Positions 8,332 through 16,500 are shown, counted from the first letter of the stretch. The stretch: 16,533 bases of DNA from Vibrio sp. (GCA_007124475.1 SLFB01000018.1:1-16533); one strand, 5' to 3'. The notes: generated by a model from the sequence alone, not told the origin. Numbers and translations: made by a program.

Positions 8332-8979
8332 TTAGCTTATACTGTTAGCATGAATGGTTAAAACCCCTTGCTCTAATAGTTCAAACTGCTCCAAGCCTTG
8401 AGCGGTTGCATTAGGCTTCATCACGGCCAGGATCTGCAACATACCTTGATGAATAACCTGTTCCGTTATCGCAACTCGAGCAGACATCACAGATTGGTAG
8501 GCAAGCCAGCTTGAAGCAATTAGATGTAACGTGGTGACGAGTTTTTTTATTTCATCACTAGTGAGTTCCAGTAACTGCATGTCGACAAAGACTTGCACAA
8601 TATGAATGAGGTTAATCTGTAATTTATCTTGCACTTGAGTGTAAGACAGATGCAATTCCTGATCACGCTGGAGTATTTCTGGCAAGTTGGCATAGAAAAA
8701 ACGGTATTTCCACATCAAATTGAAAATTGAATCGAGATAGTGTTTGAGTAAGGTCAAGCTTTCATGCTTTCCCTGCCAAGGAGCAAAACGTTCTAATAAC
8801 TCAGCCGAGTACCAAGCAAATATTTCTCGTATGATCTCTTGCTTATTACGAAAGTGATAGTAGAGATTACCAGGACTAATCTCTATATGCGCTGCTATAT
8901 GATTGGTAGTAATGGTTCTTTCACCATGCTCATTAAACAGCTCTAGTGAAGCTTGAATGATTCTATCTCTTGTTTTCAT
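8332..8979 (-). CDS. TetR/AcrR-family transcriptional regulator
   Basis: This is a 215-residue one-component DNA-binding regulator. The N-terminal TetR_N domain is clear: TRDRIIQASLELFNEHG helix 1, then the helix-turn-helix TTNHIAAHIEISPGNLYYHF (about 24-43), ending in the typical NKQEIIREIF. The C-terminal ligand-binding and dimerisation part (about 60-215) is helical and not diagnostic, so ligand and targets are unknown. The ATG has a GGA about 7 bases upstream. A 13-bp inverted repeat and an extended -10 sequence lie just upstream (9013-9062), suggesting self-control. No efflux or metabolic gene is divergent from it; hemE lies upstream and the DHH gene downstream, both on the same strand. 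Confidence 0.9.
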   Translation of the reverse strand: MKTRDRIIQASLELFNEHGERTITTNHIAAHIEISPGNLYYHFRNKQEIIREIFAWYSAELLERFAPWQGKHESLTLLKHYLDSIFNLMWKYRFFYANLPEILQRDQELHLSYTQVQDKLQINLIHIVQVFVDMQLLELTSDEIKKLVTTLHLIASSWLAYQSVMSARVAITEQVIHQGMLQILAVMKPNATAQGLEQFELLEQGVLTIHANSIS

Positions 8980-9012
8980 TATTCATCCATTAACTTAAGT
9001 GCGCCCACGATC

Positions 9013-9021
9013 AGTATATCA
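9013..9021 (-). promoter_or_regulatory. Candidate extended -10 promoter of the tetR-type gene
   Basis: Read on the minus strand this is TGATATACT, an extended -10 (TGn plus TATACT, five of six consensus bases). The start would be near 9006, about 27 bases before the ATG. No good -35 is present, as is common for extended -10 promoters. Confidence 0.4.
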
Positions 9022-9025
9022 GTGA

Positions 9026-9062
9026 ATCATGTGAAGTGAGCAGCCGCAGCACTTCACATGAT
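9026..9062. promoter_or_regulatory. 13-bp perfect inverted repeat between hemE and the tetR-type gene
   Basis: ATCATGTGAAGTG (9026-9038) and CACTTCACATGAT (9050-9062) are exact reverse complements around an 11-base centre. It begins 14 bases past the hemE stop, has no T-tract on either side, and covers the -35 region of the putative tetR promoter. It may be an operator, a hemE 3'-end hairpin, or both. Confidence 0.6.
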
Positions 9063-9076
9063 GGACAAATCTCTAT

Positions 9077-10141
9077 CTATTTATGATAAGGCTTAGATAA
9101 CTCATGTACAGCATCAACAAACACACCCGCATTTTCTGGCGGTACATCGAGATGAATACCATGCCCTAGGTTAAATACGTGCCCGGTTCCATCACCAAAG
9201 CCTTGTAAAATAGTCGCCACTTCTTCACGAATACGTTCTGGTGAGGCATATAACATCGAAGGGTCCATATTGCCTTGCAATGCCACCTTATCACCGATGC
9301 GCGCTTTGGCATCGGCGATATTAATCGTCCAATCGAGCCCTATTGCATCACAGCCAGTGGCGGCGATTGACTCTAACCACATACCACCATTTTTTGTAAA
9401 TAACGTCACTGGTACCCGTCGACCATCGTGCTCACGGATCAACCCATCGACAATTTTATGCATATACTGGAGCGAAAACGCTTGGTAGTCTCTTGGCGTT
9501 AATACCCCACCCCAAGTATCAAACACCATTACCGATTGTGCTCCCGCCATAATTTGTGCATTTAAATATTCAATAACACTATCAGCAAGTTTATCTAACA
9601 AATGATGTAATAATTGGGGATCGGCATACATCATCTTTTTGATCTTAGTAAAAGCTTTGGAGCTTCCACCTTCAACCATATAAGTGGCCAGTGTCCAAGG
9701 ACTGCCAGAGAAACCAATCAAAGGCACTTCACCTTGCAGATCTTTTCGGATCTGGCGCACGGCGTTCATTACATATTTCAGCTCACCTTCTGGATCTGGA
9801 ACGCCAATTTTGTCCACATCTGCTTTGCAGGTAATGGGGCGGGCAAATTTCGGCCCTTCACCGGCTTCAAAATATAACCCTAAGCCCATCGCATCTGGAA
9901 TCGTTAAAATATCGGAAAATAGAATCGCTGCATCGAGCGGAAAACGACGTAATGGCTGTAAAGTCACCTCTGAAGCCAATTCTGCATTCTTGCAAAGAGA
10001 CATAAAGTCCCCCGCTTGAGCACGAGTTGCTCGATATTCAGGCAGATAACGCCCAGCTTGACGCATCATCCACACTGGGGTGCAATCTACCGGTTGCTTT
10101 AGTAATGCTCGTAAATAACGATCATTTTTTAATTCAGTCAT
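9077..10141 (-). CDS. hemE: Uroporphyrinogen decarboxylase
   Basis: HemE removes four carboxyl groups from uroporphyrinogen III to give coproporphyrinogen III in cytosolic heme synthesis; it needs no cofactor. From the ATG at 10141 the protein is 354 residues, the same as E. coli HemE, and is collinear with it from MTELKNDRYLRALL onward. Key sites visible are Arg27 and Arg31 in MMRQAGRYLPEY, Asp77 in FSDILTIPDAMG (the conserved substrate-binding Asp), the GFSGSPWTLATYM segment, and the C-terminal NLGHGI. The track-style longer start at 10153 adds four residues only; the ATG at 10141 has GGAA about 8 bases upstream and matches E. coli. An ERIC-like repeat ends about 41 bases upstream, so promoter elements lie at or beyond it. 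Confidence 0.97.
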   Translation of the reverse strand: MTELKNDRYLRALLKQPVDCTPVWMMRQAGRYLPEYRATRAQAGDFMSLCKNAELASEVTLQPLRRFPLDAAILFSDILTIPDAMGLGLYFEAGEGPKFARPITCKADVDKIGVPDPEGELKYVMNAVRQIRKDLQGEVPLIGFSGSPWTLATYMVEGGSSKAFTKIKKMMYADPQLLHHLLDKLADSVIEYLNAQIMAGAQSVMVFDTWGGVLTPRDYQAFSLQYMHKIVDGLIREHDGRRVPVTLFTKNGGMWLESIAATGCDAIGLDWTINIADAKARIGDKVALQGNMDPSMLYASPERIREEVATILQGFGDGTGHVFNLGHGIHLDVPPENAGVFVDAVHELSKPYHK

Positions 10142-10179
10142 GATATTTTCCAATTTATCTATCCAGTGCTAATTAAGCA

Positions 10180-10206
10180 TTTATACCCAAACAACTTGAC
10201 GTTGCA
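10180..10206 (-). promoter_or_regulatory. Candidate hemE promoter at the end of ERIC-like copy 2
   Basis: On the minus strand the terminal GGGTATA of the repeat runs into the flank to form TATAAA (10185-10180), five of six -10 bases. A weak CTGCAA lies 16 bases upstream inside the repeat. The start would fall near 10173, about 32 bases from the hemE ATG. The -35 is poor. Confidence 0.3.
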
Positions 10207-10308
10207 GATAGGCGGCAAGTGAGTTCATCCCCATGAGCATAGCTAGACGCTATGATTGGGGCGAACGAAGATTACCAACAACCCGGCAACTTCAAGTAGG
10301 AAAAACCC
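10182..10308 (+). repeat. ERIC-like intergenic repeat, copy 2
   Basis: This begins ATACCCAAACAACTTG, has GCAGATAGGCGGCAAGTGAG, the core CCCCATGAGCATAG (from 10229), CTATGATTGGGG (to 10261) and CGAACGAA, and ends CAACTTCAAGTAGGAAAAACCC. The core folds as CATAG/CTATG under CCCCA/TGGGG. The orientation is the same as in copies 1 and 3. It lies in the upstream region of hemE. Confidence 0.9.
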
Positions 10309-10384
10309 ATTCTATCATTGATTGACAAAGCTTCGCAGAGTGGTTTGCAACCTAGATCAAGTTATTAACTTTTAAATCAATGCT

Positions 10385-10516
10385 TAAATTGCACCCAGCT
10401 CCATAAGCTGTTACAAATTTGTTCGCTAGCGAAAACAATAATAATAGCTGGGCATTCGATGCTTGGCCTCTCATAACGACATCTTACTTACCCCCTCCCT
10501 TGTGGAGGGTTTTTTT
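10385..10516 (+). ncRNA. Possible small RNA between hemE and nudC
   Basis: This stretch of the 463-base hemE-nudC gap holds no convincing gene, yet it ends in a strong plus-strand terminator although both neighbours are on the minus strand. Upstream of that terminator CCCAGCT (10394-10400) can pair with AGCTGGG (10446-10452), enclosing the palindrome TTCGCTAGCGAA (10422-10433). A weak promoter, TTATTA (10362-10367) with TAAATT (10385-10390) spaced by 17, is possible. A structured RNA with a U7 tail would suit Hfq binding, but the 5' end given is only a guess. Confidence 0.35.
10493..10516 (+). terminator. Orphan plus-strand intrinsic terminator
   Basis: CCCTCC (10493-10498), loop CTTGT, GGAGGG (10504-10509), then seven T residues (10510-10516). 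This is a textbook rho-independent terminator acting only on the plus strand. The nearest plus-strand gene upstream is envC, more than 3 kb away, so it serves no annotated transcript. Confidence 0.75.
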
Positions 10517-10604
10517 ATGCTCGCCGCTAAAAACAACTGACTCCAGGAAAGCAATAACCACCACCGAGCCTCACACAATAATGATAAGTACGATAACCTT
10601 GGTA

Positions 10605-11390
10605 TTATGATGTCAAACTATCAGCGGCGATATCAATTAAAGTCTGTTCAATTAATGCCCGAGCAATGGTGCCATGAGGAGCCAGTTCCGGTAACTGATC
10701 TGCATTAAACCATTTCGCATCGGTTAATTCAGAATAATCCGGTTTCAATTCCCCGCCGGCATAATCGGCAAAAAAACCCATCATCATGCTCGATGGAAAA
10801 GCCCAGGGCTGACTGGCAAAATAACGGATACGCTGAACATCAATGCCTGTTTCTTCTTTAACTTCGCGCGCAACACACTGTTCAAGCGTTTCACCCACTT
10901 CGAGAAAGCCAGCAATCACAGTGTACATCCCACCGCGATGTCTAGGATGTTGAGCGAGTAAGATTTGCTGCTCTTTACGCACAGCAACAATAATACACGG
11001 AAAGATTCGTGGATAATGCAAGGTTCGGCAGGATTGACACTGCATGGCAAGTTGTTGATGGTTAAGATAATTACGTCCGCCACATTGTGGACAAAAACGC
11101 AATGTTTGGCTCATATGTCCATATTGAACCGCTTTACTCACCATTAAAAATAAATCTGAGTCTAAATGCAGTAATGTTCGCAGACTCAGCATAGGTAATG
11201 ACTGCTCTATATCTTGAGCATTGATCCAATATACAGGAGCATGACGATAATGACCGATCAACACCGCATAATCGTTCGGTAGTTGCCATTGCTGACTATC
11301 ACCAAAAGGGATCTCACCATCTATGGTCCAGATCTCACTTCCTGAAACCACACACCAATAAGCGGCTTGTGGGTCACTATTTTTTAACAT
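10605..11390 (-). CDS. nudC: NAD(H) pyrophosphatase / deNADding Nudix enzyme
   Basis: NudC hydrolyses NAD(H) to NMN(H) and AMP and removes NAD caps from RNA in E. coli. The 261-residue protein has the complete family layout: an N-terminal domain, a zinc ribbon with Cys100, Cys103, Cys118 and Cys121, then the Nudix box GX5EX7REVXEEXG from Gly161 (GFLEVGE...REVKEETG). SQPWAFPSS follows at 193-201, the motif diagnostic for NADH pyrophosphatases. The ATG at 11390 has AGGAG about 6 bases upstream; an overlapping GTG at 11396 is too close to that site. It lies upstream of hemE on the same strand but is separated from it by 463 bases that include a repeat, and it is divergent from rsd. No terminator was seen after it on the minus strand. 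Confidence 0.96.
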   Translation of the reverse strand: MLKNSDPQAAYWCVVSGSEIWTIDGEIPFGDSQQWQLPNDYAVLIGHYRHAPVYWINAQDIEQSLPMLSLRTLLHLDSDLFLMVSKAVQYGHMSQTLRFCPQCGGRNYLNHQQLAMQCQSCRTLHYPRIFPCIIVAVRKEQQILLAQHPRHRGGMYTVIAGFLEVGETLEQCVAREVKEETGIDVQRIRYFASQPWAFPSSMMMGFFADYAGGELKPDYSELTDAKWFNADQLPELAPHGTIARALIEQTLIDIAADSLTS

Positions 11391-11450
11391 ACTCACTCCT
11401 GTTTACTTGCAGTTGGTTCATTTTACTGGCAATCTAAATTCATACCAGAA

Positions 11451-11478
11451 TTTATAGTCTTATGAATCTTAGACCCAA
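11451..11478 (-). promoter_or_regulatory. Candidate nudC promoter using the end of ERIC-like copy 3
   Basis: On the minus strand TTGGGT (11478-11473), the terminal part of the repeat, lies 16 bases before TATAAA (11456-11451). This gives a start near 11444 and a leader of about 54 bases. The -35 matches only its TTG half. Confidence 0.25.
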
Positions 11479-11598
11479 ACAACTTGGAGTTGCAGATAGG
11501 CGGTAAGTGAGTAAGTCTCCATGAGCATAGGCAAGCTATGTGATTGGAGTGAACGAATATAGTTAACATCCCTGCCGCTTCAAGTCGGAAAGGTATAG
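11471..11598 (+). repeat. ERIC-like intergenic repeat, copy 3
   Basis: This begins GACCCAAACAACTTGGAG, has GCAGATAGGCGGTAAGTGAG, the core CTCCATGAGCATAG/CTATGTGATTGGAG, and ends GCCGCTTCAAGTCGGAAAGGTATA. Compared with copies 1 and 2, the stem CCCCA/TGGGG has become CTCCA/TGGAG (changes at 11518 and 11548), a compensatory pair change. It lies between divergent nudC and rsd. The remaining bases of this gap, 11599-11698, show only a small ACTACGGTAGT palindrome and no clear promoter. Confidence 0.9.
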
Positions 11599-11698
11599 AC
11601 CGTTAAATTCTTGTTAGGAAAGCAGACTATGGTCAACTACGGTAGTCAAAATGCAAAGGATGTTATCCATCAGATGACTCGATCATGAGGGCGTGATC

Positions 11699-12187
11699 AT
11701 GCTAAGAAAACTTAAGAAAACACAAGAGCAATGGGGAGGATCCAGTGAGGTCATCGATCATTGGCTGGAACATCGTCAGCAGTTACTGGTTGAATTCTGT
11801 AAGCTTGCAGCGCTACAACCGCTGACCCCCGAGTCTTCCCAACAAGAACTCCCATCACCACAAGAATTGCATCGCTTCAGCCAAGAGCTCGTGGACTACA
11901 TCTCCGAAGGCCACTTCAAAATCTATGACATGGTCATGCAAAAGTGGCAAGCAACGGGTTTTAAAGCAACCGATGAAATTAACCAAACCTATGGTGACAT
12001 CGTTAAGACTAATAATGCTTTACTGGATTTTGCAGACAAATACGCCACTGTCCCTGAAGATGATGATCTTGTCAGCTTAGATAATGATTTATCTACTGTA
12101 GGAGAGGTATTAGAAGCCCGGTTAAGCTCAGAAGATTATTTAATTCAGCTCATCGCTGATAGTCTAGCTATTCCACCTGGAGCTTAA
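11699..12187 (+). CDS. rsd: Rsd/AlgQ-family sigma-70 regulator
   Basis: Rsd binds the housekeeping sigma-70 factor (RpoD) in the cytosol and favours the use of alternative sigma factors in stationary phase. The 162-residue all-helical protein aligns with E. coli Rsd over its length: VIDHWLEHRQQLLVEFCKL near the N terminus, the central FSQELVDYISEGHFKIYD, and the C-terminal GEVLEARLSSEDYLIQLI match the E. coli pattern. The Pseudomonas relative is AlgQ. The ATG at 11699 has GAGG 8 bases upstream; the in-frame GTG at 11693 overlaps that spacing and is less likely. It is divergent from nudC, an arrangement close to the E. coli rsd-nudC-hemE cluster, and converges on rpoC through a shared terminator. 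Confidence 0.93.
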   Translation: MLRKLKKTQEQWGGSSEVIDHWLEHRQQLLVEFCKLAALQPLTPESSQQELPSPQELHRFSQELVDYISEGHFKIYDMVMQKWQATGFKATDEINQTYGDIVKTNNALLDFADKYATVPEDDDLVSLDNDLSTVGEVLEARLSSEDYLIQLIADSLAIPPGA

Positions 12188-12254
12188 TCACACTTGGACT
12201 AAGAGTTATCAATATAACTGACTAGCCAGCGCCAAAATAGGATTAAAAGCAAAC

Positions 12255-12281
12255 AAAAAAGGCACCCGAAGGTGCCTTTTT
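12255..12281. terminator. Bidirectional terminator between rsd and rpoC
   Basis: GGCACC (12261-12266), CGAA tetraloop, GGTGCC (12271-12276), flanked by six A residues on the left and five T residues on the right. The symmetric A/T runs allow termination of rsd on the plus strand and of the rpoBC transcript on the minus strand. Confidence 0.9.
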
Positions 12282-12297
12282 AGGTTACTACGACCAA

Positions 12298-15200
12298 TTA
12301 TTCATCGGAAGAAAAACCCGCATTTAGCAGAGCAGCCAGGTTGTCGGTTGCTTGCTCAGCTGACGTCCCTTCTTTCTCAGACAAACGCTTCGCTTGACGC
12401 TCTTGATGGTACGCGAAACCTGTACCAGCTGGGATCAAACGACCAACGATTACGTTCTCTTTCAAGCCACGTAGGTCATCACGCTTACCAGATACTGCCG
12501 CTTCGGTCAGTACGCGAGTCGTTTCTTGGAACGACGCTGCAGAGATAAACGATTCTGTCGCTAGAGAAGCTTTAGTGATACCTAAAAGTTCACGTTCGAA
12601 ACGAGCAGGCTCTTTACCTTCAGCTTCTAACTGACGGTTAGCAATCTTAACTTGAGAGTACTCAATTTGCTCACCAGGTAAGAACTCAGAATCACCAGCA
12701 TGAGTAATCGTACACTTACGCAACATCTGACGAACGATGGTCTCGATGTGCTTATCGTTAATTTTTACCCCTTGCAGACGATAAACTTCTTGAACTTCGT
12801 TAGCAATGTATGAAGTAACAGCATGAATACCACGTAGACGTAGAATATCATGTGGTGACTCTGGACCGTCGGCGATAACATCACCACGTTCGATACGCTC
12901 ACCTTCAAATACGTTTAGCTGACGATGTTTAGGGATCATCTCTTCGTAAACTTCACCACTATCGCGAGTGATCACTAAGCGACGCTTACCTTTGGTTTCT
13001 TTACCAAAAGAAACCGTACCCGTGTGCTCAGCAAGAATCGCCGGCTCTTTTGGTTTACGAGCTTCAAATAAATCCGCAACGCGAGGAAGACCACCGGTAA
13101 TATCTTTGTTACCGCCAGACTTCTGTGGAATACGAGCTAGCGTATCACCAATGCTCACTTCAGCGCCATCTTCCATGTTAACGATAGCTTTACCAGGTAA
13201 GAAGTATTGTGCTGGCATATCTGTACCAGGAATCATTACATCTTTACCTTTCTCGTCAACAAGCTTAATGACAGGACGCATGTCTTTACCCGCCGCAGGA
13301 CGTGCTGCAGGGTCTGTCACTTCACTAGAAGATAGGCCCGTTAGATCATCTGTTTGACGAGAAACAGTTACGCCATCAATCATATCAACGAATTGAATGC
13401 GACCCGCTACTTCAGTGATGATTGGTAAGGTATGCGCTTCCCAGTTAGCAATCACTTCACCGGCATCAACCGCATCACCATCCGCTTTGCTCAATACCGA
13501 ACCATAAGGGAGTTTATGCTTCTCTTTAGTACGGCCAAACTCATCGATGATGGTCATTTCTGACGCACGAGAGGTGATCACTAACTTGCTATGTTTGTTA
13601 ATAACAAATTTAGCGTTATGCAGCTTCACCGAACCCTTGTTCTTAGCTTGGATGCTGTTTTCCGCGGCGGCTGTAGATGCTGCACCACCGATGTGGAACG
13701 TACGCATCGTTAACTGAGTTCCAGGCTCACCGATAGATTGAGCAGCAATAACACCAACAGCTTCACCTTGGTTAACCAAGTGGCCACGAGCCAAGTCACG
13801 ACCATAACACAATGCACAACAACCGAAGTCGGCGTCACAGGTTACTACTGAACGAACGCGGATACTGTCAACTGAGTTATCGTTAAGGATCTGACACCAC
13901 TTCTCATCAAGTAGAGTGTTACGAGGGATCAATACCTCTTCAGTACCAGGCTTAAGGATATCTTCAGCAACCACACGACCAAGAGCAAGCTCAGTCAGTG
14001 CAACTTTAACATCACCACCTTCGATATGAGGCATCATATCTACACCCTCATGGGTGCCACAGTCATGTTCAGTTACCACAACATCTTGCGCTACGTCTAC
14101 TAGACGACGAGTCAAGTAACCGGAGTTCGCCGTTTTCAATGCCGTATCTGCTAGACCCTTACGAGCACCGTGGGTAGAGATAAAGTACTGAAGAACGTTT
14201 AGACCTTCTTTAAAGTTTGCCGTGATCGGAGTTTCAATGATTGAACCATCTGGACGAGCCATCAGACCACGCATACCAGCAAGCTGACGAATCTGCGCTG
14301 CAGAACCACGAGCTCCTGAGTCAGCCATCATGTAGATGCTGTTAAATGATTCTTGACGCTCTTCTTCACCATCGCGATTGATCACAGACTCAGAAGATAA
14401 GTTTTCCATCATCGCTTTCGCTACGCGATCGTTGGTTGACGCCCAAATATCGATCACTTTGTTGTAGCGTTCACCAGCGGTCACTAGACCTGATTGGAAC
14501 TGCTCTTGAATTTCGCGAACTTCTTCTTCTGCATCGGCAATTTCAGTGTATTTCGCATCTGGTACGACCATATCGTCGATACCAACCGATACACCAGATA
14601 ATGCTGCATAAGCAAAACCGGTATACATGATTTGGTCAGCAAAAATAACCGTGTCTTTTAGGCCCAGCTTACGATACGCCTCGTTAAGTAGGTTAGAAAT
14701 TTGCTTCTTACCTAATTTTTGGTTAACGATGCTGTAAGGTAGACCTTTCGGTACGATCTGCCACAACATGGCGCGACCAATGGTTGTATCAACCAGTTGG
14801 GTTGTTGTCGTACTGTTACCATCTTCATCAACAACCACTTCAGTGATACGAACTTTAACGCGAGCATGTAGCTCTGCGCTCTTAGTGCGATATGCCTTTT
14901 CAGCCTCTTCTGGGCCGGCTAGGTACATACCTTCACCTTTCGCATTGATCTTCTCGCGCGTCATGTAGTACAGACCCAATACAACGTCCTGAGAAGGTAC
15001 GATGATTGGATCGCCTGATGCTGGCGATAGAATGTTGTTGGTTGACATCATTAAGGTACGTGCTTCAAGCTGTGCTTCTAGAGTTAGAGGCACGTGTACC
15101 GCCATTTGGTCACCATCGAAGTCCGCGTTATACGCCGCACACACGAGTGGATGTAGTTGAATCGCTTTACCTTCGATTAGTACTGGTTCAAAGGCTTGGA

Positions 15201-16500
15201 TACCCAAACGGTGTAGTGTCGGTGCACGGTTAAGCAGCACAGGATGTTCACGGATAACTTCATCCAAGATATCCCAAACAACCGCTTCTTCACGCTCAAC
15301 CATCTTCTTCGCAGCTTTAATCGTTGTCGCTAGACCACGAGTTTCAAGCTTGTTGTAAATAAATGGTTTAAATAGCTCAAGTGCCATCTTCTTAGGAAGA
15401 CCACACTGGTGTAGACGCAAGTATGGGCCTACGGTAATAACCGAACGGCCTGAGTAATCAACACGCTTACCAAGTAAGTTCTGACGGAAACGACCTTGTT
15501 TACCCTTGATCATATCAGCAAGAGATTTTAGAGGACGCTTGTTCGAACCCGTGATAGCACGGCCACGGCGACCATTGTCGAGTAATGCATCCACAGACTC
15601 TTGTAACATACGTTTTTCGTTACGTACGATGATATCTGGTGCAGCAAGCTCTAGTAGGCGTTTCAAACGGTTGTTACGGTTGATCACACGACGATAAAGA
15701 TCGTTCAAGTCAGACGTAGCAAAGCGTCCGCCATCTAGTGGCACTAGAGGACGCAGATCAGGTGGTAATACTGGCAGTACCGTTAAGATCATCCACTCAG
15801 GGTTATTGCCTGATGAAAGGAAAGCCTCAACTAACTTAAGACGCTTAGTTAACTTCTTACGCTTGGTTTCAGAGTTAGTGGTTTCTAACTCCTCACGCAT
15901 CTGCTCAGTTTCAACTTGCAGATCCATCGACGCGAGAAGATCTTTAATCGCTTCAGCACCCATCTTAGCCGTGAACTCATCGCCCCATTCTTCAAGGCGA
16001 TCAAGGTACTCTTCTTCAGTTAGCATTTGACCTTTTTCAAGGTCAGTCATGCCCGCTTCAGTTACCACGTACATTTCGAAGTAAAGAACACGCTCGATAT
16101 CACGTAATGGCATATCCATCAACAAACCGATACGAGACGGCAGCGATTTTAAGAACCAGATATGCGCAACCGGTGAAGCTAGCTCGATATGACCCATACG
16201 ATCACGACGAACTTTAGTCTGGGTTACTTCAACGCCACACTTTTCACAAATCACACCACGGTGTTTCAGACGCTTATATTTGCCACAAAGACACTCGTAG
16301 TCTTTTACCGGACCAAAAATACGCGCACAGAAAAGACCATCACGCTCAGGCTTGAACGTACGATAGTTGATAGTCTCAGGTTTTTTTACTTCACCAAATG
16401 ACCATGAACGGATCATATCTGGTGAAGATAGACCGATTTTGATTGCATCAAATTCTTCGGTCTTATGCTGTGCTTTTAGAAAGTTTAATAAGTCTTTCAC
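12298..16500 (-). CDS. rpoC: DNA-directed RNA polymerase beta' subunit
   Basis: This is the largest catalytic subunit of core RNA polymerase, 1400 residues against 1407 in E. coli, complete at both ends. The first zinc site uses Cys70, Cys72, Cys85 and Cys88. The catalytic Mg2+ motif NADFDGD places Asp460, Asp462 and Asp464 at the same numbers as in E. coli. The second zinc site includes CDADFGCCALC (near 890), and the trigger loop contains QLTMRTFHIGGAAS (near 930-940). The start is GTG, as in E. coli rpoC, with AGGAG 6 bases upstream. The gene order implies rpoB immediately upstream, outside the window, and the shared terminator at 12255 ends this operon. No frameshift or unusual insertion was noticed. 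Confidence 0.99.
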   Translation of the reverse strand: MKDLLNFLKAQHKTEEFDAIKIGLSSPDMIRSWSFGEVKKPETINYRTFKPERDGLFCARIFGPVKDYECLCGKYKRLKHRGVICEKCGVEVTQTKVRRDRMGHIELASPVAHIWFLKSLPSRIGLLMDMPLRDIERVLYFEMYVVTEAGMTDLEKGQMLTEEEYLDRLEEWGDEFTAKMGAEAIKDLLASMDLQVETEQMREELETTNSETKRKKLTKRLKLVEAFLSSGNNPEWMILTVLPVLPPDLRPLVPLDGGRFATSDLNDLYRRVINRNNRLKRLLELAAPDIIVRNEKRMLQESVDALLDNGRRGRAITGSNKRPLKSLADMIKGKQGRFRQNLLGKRVDYSGRSVITVGPYLRLHQCGLPKKMALELFKPFIYNKLETRGLATTIKAAKKMVEREEAVVWDILDEVIREHPVLLNRAPTLHRLGIQAFEPVLIEGKAIQLHPLVCAAYNADFDGDQMAVHVPLTLEAQLEARTLMMSTNNILSPASGDPIIVPSQDVVLGLYYMTREKINAKGEGMYLAGPEEAEKAYRTKSAELHARVKVRITEVVVDEDGNSTTTTQLVDTTIGRAMLWQIVPKGLPYSIVNQKLGKKQISNLLNEAYRKLGLKDTVIFADQIMYTGFAYAALSGVSVGIDDMVVPDAKYTEIADAEEEVREIQEQFQSGLVTAGERYNKVIDIWASTNDRVAKAMMENLSSESVINRDGEEERQESFNSIYMMADSGARGSAAQIRQLAGMRGLMARPDGSIIETPITANFKEGLNVLQYFISTHGARKGLADTALKTANSGYLTRRLVDVAQDVVVTEHDCGTHEGVDMMPHIEGGDVKVALTELALGRVVAEDILKPGTEEVLIPRNTLLDEKWCQILNDNSVDSIRVRSVVTCDADFGCCALCYGRDLARGHLVNQGEAVGVIAAQSIGEPGTQLTMRTFHIGGAASTAAAENSIQAKNKGSVKLHNAKFVINKHSKLVITSRASEMTIIDEFGRTKEKHKLPYGSVLSKADGDAVDAGEVIANWEAHTLPIITEVAGRIQFVDMIDGVTVSRQTDDLTGLSSSEVTDPAARPAAGKDMRPVIKLVDEKGKDVMIPGTDMPAQYFLPGKAIVNMEDGAEVSIGDTLARIPQKSGGNKDITGGLPRVADLFEARKPKEPAILAEHTGTVSFGKETKGKRRLVITRDSGEVYEEMIPKHRQLNVFEGERIERGDVIADGPESPHDILRLRGIHAVTSYIANEVQEVYRLQGVKINDKHIETIVRQMLRKCTITHAGDSEFLPGEQIEYSQVKIANRQLEAEGKEPARFERELLGITKASLATESFISAASFQETTRVLTEAAVSGKRDDLRGLKENVIVGRLIPAGTGFAYHQERQAKRLSEKEGTSAEQATDNLAALLNAGFSSDE

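Noticed and set aside
8302..8336. Near-direct repeat AAGGGCTTA(A)GCT after the tetR-type gene
   Set aside because: Only about 12 bases, two imperfect copies and no further structure; probably chance.
10322..10350. Perfect TTGACA at 10322-10327 as the small-RNA promoter
   Set aside because: Hexamers at 16-18 spacing (TTTGCA, TTGCAA, TGCAAC) do not resemble a -10; kept only as context for the candidate RNA.
10419..10610. Plus-strand 63-codon reading frame in the hemE-nudC gap
   Set aside because: It runs straight through the terminator stem and T-tract, has no ribosome site and has low-complexity Asn/Thr/Pro composition.
12348..16401. Several plus-strand reading frames of 60-130 codons opposite rpoC
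   Set aside because: They are complementary-strand shadows of a strongly conserved gene, with no ribosome sites or recognisable domains.
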